Assembly (NCBI GenBank): GCA_019348515.1
Contig: JAHWJF010000156.1
Coordinates: forward strand, 1-7,745
Direction: 5' to 3'
DNA length: 7,745 nucleotides
Origin: Chloroflexota bacterium
GTDB lineage: Bacteria > Chloroflexota > Chloroflexia > Thermomicrobiales > UBA6265
Part shown: one piece after another, positions 1-6,067 of the stretch
How positions within the stretch are numbered: the first letter of the stretch is position 1
How the letters are laid out: each line of letters opens with the position of its first letter
Made by a program: the position numbers and the translations under genes
Notes under the pieces: generated by a model
What the model was told of the DNA's origin: nothing
The model's input: the letters and a program-made list of their open reading frames with translations, nothing else
Databases searched by the model: none

Positions 1-115
1 CTTCCCCGTCGGATCCCCGGAGGACTTCACCGAGTAATCCGGCAAGAAGATAGACGTCGTCAGAGATCGTCCTCCGCGATGGAGCAGAGGACGGCATGAT
101 ATCGGCTTGAGCCAT
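1..115 (-). CDS. ppc: Phosphoenolpyruvate carboxylase, N-terminal fragment cut by the window edge
   Basis: Only the first 38 codons are in the window; the reading frame is open to the edge. The frame starts at an ATG (115-113) and reads MAQADIMPSSAPSRRTISDD and then VYLLAGLLGEVLRGSDGE. The second part has the pattern that opens the PEP carboxylase family (an acidic D-x-LL-x-LLGEVLR helix after a variable, polar N-terminus). PEP carboxylase adds bicarbonate to phosphoenolpyruvate to give oxaloacetate, which refills the TCA cycle in the cytoplasm. A GAGG motif lies 8 bases before the ATG; a second ATG at codon 7 is an alternative start. The gene is divergent from the S9 peptidase and has its own promoter candidate at 157-185. 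The call rests on about 20 residues, so another protein with a similar amphipathic helix is possible. None of the catalytic residues are visible here. Confidence 0.55.
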   Translation of the reverse strand, partial: MAQADIMPSSAPSRRTISDDVYLLAGLLGEVLRGSDGE

Positions 116-145
116 AGCTACTGCCTCGTGTCGATACGGTGATCT

Positions 146-165
146 GCATAAGACGGATTCTATGC
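146..165. promoter_or_regulatory. Short palindrome over the ppc -10 box, possible operator
   Basis: Two perfect 5-base arms, GCATA (146-150) and TATGC (161-165), flank a 10-base centre. The -10 candidate of the leftward promoter (157-162) lies mostly within it. Twofold symmetry at this place is what a dimeric repressor site would look like. Five-base arms also occur by chance, so this is a weak call. Confidence 0.25.
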
Positions 166-185
166 GGTGGTCAGGAGACTGACAT
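157..185 (-). promoter_or_regulatory. Candidate promoter for the leftward ppc gene
   Basis: On the minus strand a -35-like ATGTCA (185-180, 4 of 6 consensus bases) is followed after 17 bases by a -10-like TAGAAT (162-157, 5 of 6). Transcription would start near 150, leaving a leader of about 35 bases before the ATG at 115. The position and spacing suit a sigma-70-type promoter, but this is matching by eye in a short region. Confidence 0.4.
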
Positions 186-357
186 GTCCGGAAAGCACAA
201 CTCGACGCCAAATGTTGGCGCGCGGACCGGGCGCGGATATCATCCCTTCTGGACACGCTCCGTCTCCCCCGGGGACTTCTCCCGGTGCGTTTTCGTCGGC
301 GGGTTTACTGCCCAGGGAGGCGTGAGTGACCTCAAATTCTACGGCCCGGGAAAATGA
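184..357 (+). CDS. Possible small ORF of 57 residues in the divergent region, unknown function
   Basis: An ATG at 184 follows an AGGAG (173-177) at 6-base spacing, a good ribosome binding site. The frame runs 57 codons to a TGA at 355-357. The product starts MSGKHNSTPNVGARTGRGYH and is basic and rich in Gly, Ser and Thr. It has no membrane segment or recognisable domain. By hand count about 72% of its third codon positions are G or C, against about 56-58% at the first and second positions. Third-position enrichment supports coding, but the high second-position value does not. It overlaps the GTG start of the S9 peptidase gene (326) and contains the promoter candidate at 215-243. It may be a real small protein, a leader peptide, or chance. 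Confidence 0.22.
   Translation: MSGKHNSTPNVGARTGRGYHPFWTRSVSPGDFSRCVFVGGFTAQGGVSDLKFYGPGK
215..243 (+). promoter_or_regulatory. Candidate promoter for the S9 peptidase gene
   Basis: TTGGCG (215-220, 4 of 6 matches to the -35 consensus), a 17-base spacer, then TATCAT (238-243, 5 of 6 matches to the -10). Transcription would begin near 250, about 75 bases before the GTG start at 326. The same TTGGC and TATCAT words recur before darA. Confidence 0.45.
314..320 (+). promoter_or_regulatory. Strong Shine-Dalgarno that favours the GTG start of the S9 peptidase
   Basis: AGGGAGG lies 5 bases before the GTG at 326. The ATG at 386, which protein-family length would favour, has no comparable purine-rich site in front of it. 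This decides for the GTG start, though not beyond doubt. Confidence 0.55.
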
Positions 358-2305
358 CAAGAGCACCTCGCTATGCGCCCGCCCGATGTCGCTTCTGACA
401 CCCGAGGAGCTCGCCGACCGTATCGTGCCGGCCGACCCCCGCATCTCGCCGGATGGCTCGCGCGTCGTTTTCGTCGCGGCCACGGCAAGCAAAGCGGCCG
501 AGAAGAGGACGCGCTCGCTCTGGGTAGTGAACAGTGGGCTGGCTCCTCGGCAGCTTACTGCCGGGACCGCGGACGATTGCGATCCGCGCTGGTCTCCGGA
601 CGGTTCGCGAATCCTCTTCCGGTCGGATCGGCTCAAGCCGGGCAGTGACGAGTATCGACTCTTTTTGCTCTCTTTTTCAGGCGGAGAAGGTTTGCCATTA
701 GGCGAGCTCAACGGCGAACTGTCCCAGCCGGCGTGGTCACCGGATGGGCAACGAGTTGCGGTTCTACGGAAGGATCCGGAGTCCACAGAGGTCGCGGCGC
801 GAAAGAAGGAGCGGGATGACGCGTTCGTGGTCGAGGAGCATCCGCGGTTCACGCGCCTCTGGCTCATCGAAGTGGAGAGTGGCCACGCACGCTGTCTGAC
901 CACGGGCGAGCGCGAAGTTCGCTATTTCGGCTGGGCGCCTGATGGGCAGTCGCTGGTCACCGTCACCACTGACGCCATCGAATATGACGCGACCCTCGGC
1001 CCGGGCAATCTGTGGCAAGTCTCTACTGAAGGGTCTCTCCCGCGTCAAGTGGCGCAATTCCGGACCACACCATCGTCCCCAGTTGTTGTCGAATTAGGCA
1101 AGGGGCCGGTCGTGGCGGTGAGTGCAAACGGCCACCGAGAGCAACCCGGGGACTCGGTGTGGACGGTGCCGTTGGCGGGCGGCGAACCAGTCAACGTGCT
1201 GCCTGAGCCTTACGGCAACGTCGAGGAGATCACCTCGTGGGCTGGGGCTCCTGGCTGCGTCGCGGCGCGAATCATTGAACGGACTCACGGCCGACTCTAT
1301 GCAATCAATCTCGGGAACGGACGCATGACACCAATGACCCCACCGGCACTCTTCGACCGAGGCACCTTACTGGATAGCGTGTCGTTTTCCGGCGATGGAG
1401 GTCGGCTCGCGTGCATTTGGAGCGATGCGACGACCCCGGAAGAGGTGTTTCTAGGCGAGGTCCGAGGGGACGTTAGTTCGGTATCGTCCTTCGGCGCCCA
1501 TTTTCATGGACGCCTGCAACCAGCCGAGCACGTAACGTGGACCAGCGACGACGGCGTAGAGATTGAAGGATTGTTGACCTATCCCGCCGGTTTCCAGCGG
1601 GGAACGCGGTACCCGCTGGTGGTCGAGGTCCACGGCGGCCCGTCCTGGCAATGGCAGGACCGTGTCATGCTGGATTGGCACGACTGGGCGCAAATGTTGG
1701 CGAGTCGCGGCTACGCCGTCCTGATGCCCAATCCGCGAGGGAGCACCGGGTACGGGCACGAGTTTCAACGGCTGCTCCAGGATGACGTCGGCGGTGGCGA
1801 ATCACGCGACCTGGTAACCGGGGCAATGGCGATGGTCGAGAGAGGCATTGCCGATCAGGAGAAGCTTGGGATCGCCGGGTGGAGTTGGGGTGGCTACCTG
1901 ACCGCCTGGACCATCACCCAAACAGCGATTTTTCGCGCGGCGGTGATGGGCGCGGGTCTGGCGAACATGATCTCCGATCATGGACAGGGGGATATCCCTT
2001 CGGCCAACTTGCTCTACTACCCCGGTCAGCCCTATGAGCATCTAGAGCACTACTGGAGATCTTCTCCAATCCGTTATGTATCGGCCGTACGGACGCCCAC
2101 TCTGATCCTGCATGGCGACGAAGATGCGCGCGTTCATCCCGCCCAAGGAATGGAGTTCTTTCGGGCGTTGAAAGTTCTCGGCGTTCCCGTGCGCTTCGTG
2201 CGGTATCCGCGGGAAAAGCATGGTATCGAGGAACGCGCCCACCAGATCGACCTCATGAACCGAATCATCGATTGGCTCGACCGCTATTTGCTCGGTGCCC
2301 GATAG
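326..2305 (+). CDS. S9 family (prolyl oligopeptidase type) serine peptidase
   Basis: 659 residues if translation starts at the GTG at 326, or 639 from the ATG at 386. The N-terminal half (about residues 25-390) is a beta-propeller with TolB/PD40-type repeats, seen as SPDG at 41-44, 90-93 and 138-141 and APDG at 204-207. The C-terminal alpha/beta hydrolase domain (about 400-659) has HGGP (436-439, oxyanion region), NPRGSTGYG (469-477) and the nucleophile elbow GWSWGG with Ser520. HGDEDARV supplies Asp600 and EKHG supplies His632, which completes the triad. This is the layout of S9C acylaminoacyl-peptidase or dipeptidyl-peptidase-like enzymes, which cleave short peptides that the propeller admits to the active site. 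There is no signal peptide or membrane segment, so it should be cytoplasmic. The first 20 residues from the GTG are polar and lie outside the conserved start (MSLLTPEELADRIVPADPRI). It has its own promoter candidate and is divergent from ppc. The family is secure; the exact substrate is not. Confidence 0.93.
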   Translation: MTSNSTARENDKSTSLCARPMSLLTPEELADRIVPADPRISPDGSRVVFVAATASKAAEKRTRSLWVVNSGLAPRQLTAGTADDCDPRWSPDGSRILFRSDRLKPGSDEYRLFLLSFSGGEGLPLGELNGELSQPAWSPDGQRVAVLRKDPESTEVAARKKERDDAFVVEEHPRFTRLWLIEVESGHARCLTTGEREVRYFGWAPDGQSLVTVTTDAIEYDATLGPGNLWQVSTEGSLPRQVAQFRTTPSSPVVVELGKGPVVAVSANGHREQPGDSVWTVPLAGGEPVNVLPEPYGNVEEITSWAGAPGCVAARIIERTHGRLYAINLGNGRMTPMTPPALFDRGTLLDSVSFSGDGGRLACIWSDATTPEEVFLGEVRGDVSSVSSFGAHFHGRLQPAEHVTWTSDDGVEIEGLLTYPAGFQRGTRYPLVVEVHGGPSWQWQDRVMLDWHDWAQMLASRGYAVLMPNPRGSTGYGHEFQRLLQDDVGGGESRDLVTGAMAMVERGIADQEKLGIAGWSWGGYLTAWTITQTAIFRAAVMGAGLANMISDHGQGDIPSANLLYYPGQPYEHLEHYWRSSPIRYVSAVRTPTLILHGDEDARVHPAQGMEFFRALKVLGVPVRFVRYPREKHGIEERAHQIDLMNRIIDWLDRYLLGAR

Positions 2306-2359
2306 AGAGCACGTGATCGCGCCAATAGGTGCTGACGCGGCTTGCTGTTCTGGCGGGCG

Positions 2360-3547
2360 TTAATTGATGAGGATGCGAGAGATCGTCTCGGCGTAGACCC
2401 GCGCTTGAGTCACGAGATCATCGATTTTGACAGCTTCGTTGGCCCCATGAGCGTTCTCGCCACCCGGCCCATAGCCGACAGTGTCAATCCCAACTTGGCG
2501 ATAAAAGCGCCCGTCGGTGGCGCCGGCCCAGGCGACGAAATACTCCGGCTCATCACCGGTGACGTCCTTGACGCTCCGCTGGAGTGCCTGGACGAGAGGT
2601 GATGAACTCTCGGTAATGTTCGCCGGGATATGATCCTTCAGAGGGTCGATCTCGAGCTCGTATCGAAAATCTGGATCGTCGCGAGCGAGAGCATCGAGTG
2701 TCGCGGCTATTTCGGCCACGGCTGATTCCCTTGTCTCGCCGGGGATCAAACGGCGATCTATCGAGAACGTGCACTCCCCCGGTACAACATTGTGGGCGAC
2801 CCCCGCCTCGATCGTATTGACGCTGATCACAGGCTTGCCGACCGCGGGGTGAAACCGGTCAATGTCCTTCTCGAGCGCGAGGATCGCCTTAGCCGCTTTG
2901 GCGATGGCGTTCACCCCGGTTACGCGAGCCGCCGCCGTATGAGACGCGCGCCCAAGGCACCTCACATTGATCGCCAGCAACCCGCGCTCGGCGTTGCGTA
3001 CTTTGAGGTCACTTTTCTCGCCAATCAGGCAGTAATCCGGGCGGGTAAGGCGTCCGCCGCTAATCTCATCAAGCAGAAACTTCGTTCCCAGCGCACCGCC
3101 AGTCTCTTCGTCGCTGACGACATGTGTTTGCACGGCGCCGCGTAGCGGTACGTCTTTGAGAATGTGCATGACGTGGAGCATCACGGCGACCGAGCTTTTC
3201 ATGTCAGACGCGCCGCGACCGACAAGCTTTTGCCCGTCCTCGGTGACAGTCGGATCGTACGGGCCGGACCTCCAGGAAAGAAGATCCGAAACCGGGACGG
3301 TGTCGAGATGCCCATTCATGACGAGGATTGGGCCTGCCGTCGGATCACCGAGCGACACGACGATGTTCGGGCGTTCAACATCCGACGCGATCAGCTGAAA
3401 CGGGAGTCCCGTGGCGCCGCACCAACGCGACACCTCGGCCATGACGGCCCGCTCTTCACCGCTCGTGCTCGGGATGGAGATCAGACGGCTAGCGAGCGAC
3501 ACGATCTCATCCCGGTTTGCGCGATCGGACAGTGGCGCCCGCGTCAT
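2360..3547 (-). CDS. M20 family metallopeptidase (ArgE/DapE-like deacylase)
   Basis: 395 residues, a normal length for the family. The two-metal site is intact: His80 and Asp82 in NGHLDTVP, bridging Asp115 in GRGASDMKS, the SDEETGG pair Glu147 (general base) and Glu148 (metal), Glu177 in IGEKS, and His367 in GGENAHGANE. The lid or dimerisation domain lies at about 185-300, with His203 in GRASHTA. The GATDGRFYR stretch (342-350) is the DapE/ArgE version of a conserved motif. Members hydrolyse N-acyl amino acids or dipeptides, for example N-acetylornithine or N-succinyl-diaminopimelate, in the cytoplasm. Sequence alone does not tell which, and no lysine or arginine biosynthesis genes lie nearby, so a general acyl-amino-acid or dipeptide hydrolase is equally likely. 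The start is an ATG with AAAGG about 10 bases upstream. It is the last gene of the leftward train, 80 bases after darA, and converges with the S9 peptidase gene. Confidence 0.9.
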   Translation of the reverse strand: MTRAPLSDRANRDEIVSLASRLISIPSTSGEERAVMAEVSRWCGATGLPFQLIASDVERPNIVVSLGDPTAGPILVMNGHLDTVPVSDLLSWRSGPYDPTVTEDGQKLVGRGASDMKSSVAVMLHVMHILKDVPLRGAVQTHVVSDEETGGALGTKFLLDEISGGRLTRPDYCLIGEKSDLKVRNAERGLLAINVRCLGRASHTAAARVTGVNAIAKAAKAILALEKDIDRFHPAVGKPVISVNTIEAGVAHNVVPGECTFSIDRRLIPGETRESAVAEIAATLDALARDDPDFRYELEIDPLKDHIPANITESSSPLVQALQRSVKDVTGDEPEYFVAWAGATDGRFYRQVGIDTVGYGPGGENAHGANEAVKIDDLVTQARVYAETISRILIN

Positions 3548-3627
3548 GTTTTCTCGACCTTTCTTTTGCGCAACTGGGCACGCCTGCCGTGACGCTGAGA
3601 CCGGCTTACAGCAGGGATGGTGACCGG

Positions 3628-3957
3628 CTAGAGACGTTCGAACCGCGCCACGTCGATCACAAACACAACCGCTCCGCCGACCTCGACCTCGAAGTTTTCC
3701 GGCATGTAGAGCAACCCTGGCTCGAGTGCAGGGGAGTACGGCACGGCAACTTGCGTTCGCCGGCGGCAGGTGCGCCGAAGAATGCCCAACACGGATTGCA
3801 CCTGATCGTCGGCAACCCCGATCAACAGGCTGGTATTGCCGGTGCGCAGAAATGACCCGGTTGTGCTCACCTTTGTAAATCGATGACCGGCCGTGACCAA
3901 AGCGTCGGTCAATGCGGACGTGTCTTCATCCTGAACGATGGCGATCACGAGCTTCAT
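3628..3957 (-). CDS. darA: Cyclic-di-AMP receptor, PII-like (DarA/PstA family, formerly DUF970)
   Basis: 109 residues, the family's normal length. The start MKLVIAIVQDEDTSALTDAL, then TKVSTTGSFLRTGNTSLLIGV (29-48) and the end VEVGGAVVFVIDVARFERL match the DarA pattern throughout. In Firmicutes these small trimeric proteins have a PII-like fold and bind c-di-AMP between subunits through the TGGFLxxGNT loop. They are taken to pass the signal to a partner that is still poorly known. Here the loop reads TGSFLRTGNT, so the second Gly, as I recall the Bacillus sequence, is Ser35. The ATG at 3957 was chosen over an in-frame ATG at 4023 because AGGAGG sits 6 bases before it and the protein then matches the family start. 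The gene lies 111 bases after the IMPase gene, with its own promoter candidate, and 80 bases before the M20 gene. It implies that the organism makes c-di-AMP. Confidence 0.9.
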   Translation of the reverse strand: MKLVIAIVQDEDTSALTDALVTAGHRFTKVSTTGSFLRTGNTSLLIGVADDQVQSVLGILRRTCRRRTQVAVPYSPALEPGLLYMPENFEVEVGGAVVFVIDVARFERL

Positions 3958-3963
3958 TGGTCC

Positions 3964-3969
3964 CCTCCT
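3964..3969 (-). promoter_or_regulatory. Ribosome binding site of darA
   Basis: A perfect AGGAGG on the minus strand lies 6 bases before the ATG at 3957. It is the strongest such site of the leftward train and rules out the upstream in-frame ATG at 4023 as the main start. Confidence 0.85.
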
Positions 3970-3981
3970 GACGAAGGCGGC

Positions 3982-4015
3982 GCGATGCGCACGCGTCGCT
4001 CCATGGAGGCATCGC
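3982..4015 (-). promoter_or_regulatory. Hairpin in the darA leader
   Basis: Perfect 7-base complementary arms, GCGATGC (3982-3988 on the plus strand) and GCATCGC (4009-4015), enclose a 20-base loop that contains the palindrome TCCATGGA. It lies between the darA promoter candidate and its ribosome binding site. No U-run follows, so it is not an intrinsic terminator. It could affect translation or mRNA stability, or it may be incidental in GC-rich DNA. Confidence 0.3.
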
Positions 4016-4035
4016 CGTGCCACATGGGCGGCGCC

Positions 4036-4063
4036 ATGATAGCCGATGGATTCAATGAGCCAA
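4036..4063 (-). promoter_or_regulatory. Candidate promoter for darA
   Basis: On the minus strand TTGGCT (4063-4058, 3 of 6 matches to -35) is followed after 16 bases by TATCAT (4041-4036, 5 of 6 matches to -10). It starts 5 bases after the stop codon of the upstream IMPase gene. The predicted start of transcription is near 4029, about 70 bases before the darA ATG. The TTGGC/TATCAT pair is the same as that found before the S9 peptidase. Confidence 0.4.
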
Positions 4064-4068
4064 TATGA

Positions 4069-4893
4069 TCAAGCGCCTAGTTGAGCGTTCCCCGGGGACG
4101 GGGCTTCGTGAGTGACAATCACGTCCAGGAGATCGGCATGGATCGTCCCGTTAGACGCGAGAATCTCGCGGTCGTCGGAATGAAACGGTCCCCCTCGCAT
4201 GTCCGTCACTGTTCCGCCGCCCTCGGAAACCATCAATGCTCCCGCCGCAACATCCCAGGGCGAAATACCTCGCTCCCAGTATCCATCCAGGCGTCCACAA
4301 GCGATGTAGCAAAGGTTGAGCGCCGCGGAGCCAGTCTGCCGGATTGCCTGTACTCGAGTCAGAAAATCTCGCCATATGTCCGCCTGGAGTGCGCGGCGCT
4401 CAAAGTCGTAGGAGAATCCCGTAACGACGATGGAGGCGATCAGGCGATCGGTGAGGGAGACGTGGATAGGCTCACCATTGAGCGTAGCGCCGCCGCCCCG
4501 ATGCGAGACGAACAACTCGTCTCGCATGGGATCGTAAACGACGCCGATGATTGGATGTCCCGCTTCCTCGAGCGCTATCGAAACAGCGAATGTGGGCAGA
4601 CCGTGGGCAAAGTTCGTCGTGCCGTCGAGTGGATCGACGACCCACCGGTACCTCGAACTCAACGCGGTTCCTTGGCTTCCTTCCTCGCAAAGAAGGCAAT
4701 GATCGGCATAGGCATCGCGGAGACGTCCTGCAATGAGAGCCTCCGCCGCCTGGTCGGCTTCAGTCACCATGTCGATTGTCCCTTTGAACCGCACCTCATG
4801 CGGCTGACCGAAGCGATCACGCAGTACCGCGCCCGCGTCTCGGGCAAGTTGGGCGGCGAAGCGCGCGTAATCGTCCAGGATCGTATCCGCCAT
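4069..4893 (-). CDS. suhB: Inositol monophosphatase family protein (SuhB-like)
   Basis: 274 residues, a normal length. The Mg-binding site typical of IMPase is complete: Glu70-Glu71 in LLCEEG, Asp87 and Asp90 in WVVDPLDGTTNFAHGLP (84-100), and Asp214 in SPWDVAAGAL. The family removes phosphate from myo-inositol-1-phosphate and, in relatives, from fructose-1,6-bisphosphate, histidinol phosphate or 3'-phosphoadenosine-5'-phosphate. The WVVDPLDGTTNF form fits the IMPase/SuhB branch best, but the substrate is not settled. E. coli SuhB also acts in ribosomal RNA transcription, which cannot be inferred here. The ATG at 4893 has only a weak, distant AAAGG, and no other start lies upstream in frame before the tsaD stop. 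It begins 27 bases after tsaD and is probably co-transcribed with it. The last 12 residues or so (PSPGNAQLGA end) are an unconserved tail. Confidence 0.92.
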   Translation of the reverse strand: MADTILDDYARFAAQLARDAGAVLRDRFGQPHEVRFKGTIDMVTEADQAAEALIAGRLRDAYADHCLLCEEGSQGTALSSRYRWVVDPLDGTTNFAHGLPTFAVSIALEEAGHPIIGVVYDPMRDELFVSHRGGGATLNGEPIHVSLTDRLIASIVVTGFSYDFERRALQADIWRDFLTRVQAIRQTGSAALNLCYIACGRLDGYWERGISPWDVAAGALMVSEGGGTVTDMRGGPFHSDDREILASNGTIHADLLDVIVTHEAPSPGNAQLGA

Positions 4894-4920
4894 GGATGAC
4901 AGGTGCCTTTCTTGTCCGAG

Positions 4921-6039
4921 CTAGCGCTGAGTCAATGACAGTCGAGGGTGAACATCGGCTTCCCAGCCGACGAGATCACCGGCTCGGATAACCCAAGCCG
5001 CGGCTGCCGCGACCATGGCCGCATTGTCGGTGCAATAGGCGTGGGAGGGAAACGCTACCGGGACTCCGGGGCCACACTGAGCCAGGACCTCTCGGAGGAG
5101 GCGATCGCGAAGGAGCGAGTTCGCCGCCACGCCGCCCGCGAGCACAACTGTTCGAGCGTCGAACTCGGCCGCCGCCCGCGCGGTCTTGACGACAAGTGGC
5201 TCGATAACCGCCTGCTGAAAGGCCGCGGCGAGATCTGCGATTGGGGCATCCGGAGCGTACGTGGGTGGGCGGTGCTCCCGAAAGGGTCCGGACATGCTAC
5301 TTGGGGGACCTGTTGCCGATGCCACGTCACTCTCAGGCACTCGCATCGGTTCGGTAAGTCTGAGGAGTGCTGTCTTGAGACCCGAAAAGCTGAAGTCATA
5401 GGTACCGGCTAGCCAGGCGCGGGGGAGTTCAAAGGAACGTGGGTCGCCTTTACTTGCGGCCTCCTGAATCGCAGGACCGCCTGGAAATCCGAGCCCAAGC
5501 AAGCGCGCGCCCTTGTCGAACGCCTCTCCCGCCGCGTCGTCGAGAGTTCTCCCAAGGTGCTGGAAGCGGCGATGGCCGGTCATCAGAATGAGTTCAGTAT
5601 GGCCGCCGGACACCAGGAGGCAAAGGATCGGAAAGAGGGGTTCACTTGGCACGTTAGGTGAATCGCACAGCCAGTTAGCGTAGATGTGAGCCTCAAGATG
5701 GTTCACGGCGACGAGTGGACGGCCAAGTGCGTATGCCATCGCCTTGGCCGCATTCATTCCCACAACCAGAGCCCCTGCAAGTCCCGGGCCCTGGGTCACC
5801 GCGATGGCATCGAGGTCGTCTCGATCGATGCCGGCATCGCGCAGGGCTTGCTCGACGACCGGAACTATGGCGGTGACATGGCGACGTGCGGCGAGCTCTG
5901 GCACGACTCCGCCGTGGGCGCGGTGAAGGTCGAATTGCGACGAGATCACCGACGAGAGCACGCGGCGCCCGTCCGAAACGACGGCAGCCGCTGTCTCGTC
6001 ACAGGACGTCTCGATCCCGAGCACGATCACCGCGTACAC
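4921..6039 (-). CDS. tsaD: tRNA N6-threonylcarbamoyladenosine transferase TsaD
   Basis: 372 residues of the Kae1/TsaD/YgjD family. It transfers the threonylcarbamoyl group from threonylcarbamoyl-AMP to A37 of ANN-decoding tRNAs, working with TsaB and TsaE. Visible motifs are LGIETSCDET (7-16), GGVVPELAAR (43-52), QGPGLAGALVVG (83-94), the metal-binding NHLEAH with His114 and His118 (113-118), LVSGGHTEL (142-150), DDAAGEAFDKGARLLGL (167-183), FPGGP (185-189), FSFSGLKT (216-223), GGVAANS (302-308) and CTDNAAM with metal ligand Asp338. The start is a GTG at 6039 with no Shine-Dalgarno; a GTG three codons on (6030) would give a shorter, more typical N-terminus. Compared with about 337 residues in E. 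coli there is an extra Pro/Ser-rich stretch at about 231-264. The gene begins 28 bases after rimI ends, so translational coupling is possible. Confidence 0.96.
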   Translation of the reverse strand: MYAVIVLGIETSCDETAAAVVSDGRRVLSSVISSQFDLHRAHGGVVPELAARRHVTAIVPVVEQALRDAGIDRDDLDAIAVTQGPGLAGALVVGMNAAKAMAYALGRPLVAVNHLEAHIYANWLCDSPNVPSEPLFPILCLLVSGGHTELILMTGHRRFQHLGRTLDDAAGEAFDKGARLLGLGFPGGPAIQEAASKGDPRSFELPRAWLAGTYDFSFSGLKTALLRLTEPMRVPESDVASATGPPSSMSGPFREHRPPTYAPDAPIADLAAAFQQAVIEPLVVKTARAAAEFDARTVVLAGGVAANSLLRDRLLREVLAQCGPGVPVAFPSHAYCTDNAAMVAAAAAWVIRAGDLVGWEADVHPRLSLTQR

Positions 6040-6067
6040 CGGACGCGCTTGACGTAATCAACCGACT

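Noticed and set aside
231..257. T-box-like sequence on the minus strand (AGGGATGATATCCGCG)
   Set aside because: It resembles AGGGTGGTACCGCG only loosely, with an extra base. The downstream gene looks like ppc, not an aminoacyl-tRNA synthetase or amino-acid gene, and no specifier stem is apparent.
160..903. Long minus-strand ORF (247 codons) opposite the S9 peptidase
   Set aside because: It is the antisense shadow of the propeller: its repeated EPSGD/EPSGE words are the reverse reading of the SPDGSR repeats. It has no family resemblance and no reason to coexist with a clear gene.
2306..2359. Terminator between the convergent S9 and M20 genes
   Set aside because: Only a weak AGCAC/GTGCT stem (2308-2312 with 2329-2333) with a 16-base loop and no T-run on either strand. 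It does not support an intrinsic terminator.
3958..4023. Extended DarA from the ATG at 4023
   Set aside because: The perfect AGGAGG and the family's MKL start both point to 3957; the extra 22 residues look like translated leader.
4081..4899. Plus-strand ORF of 272 codons opposite the IMPase gene
   Set aside because: It almost exactly mirrors a gene with complete IMPase motifs, and the translated product shows no domain. This is a codon-bias effect in GC-rich DNA.
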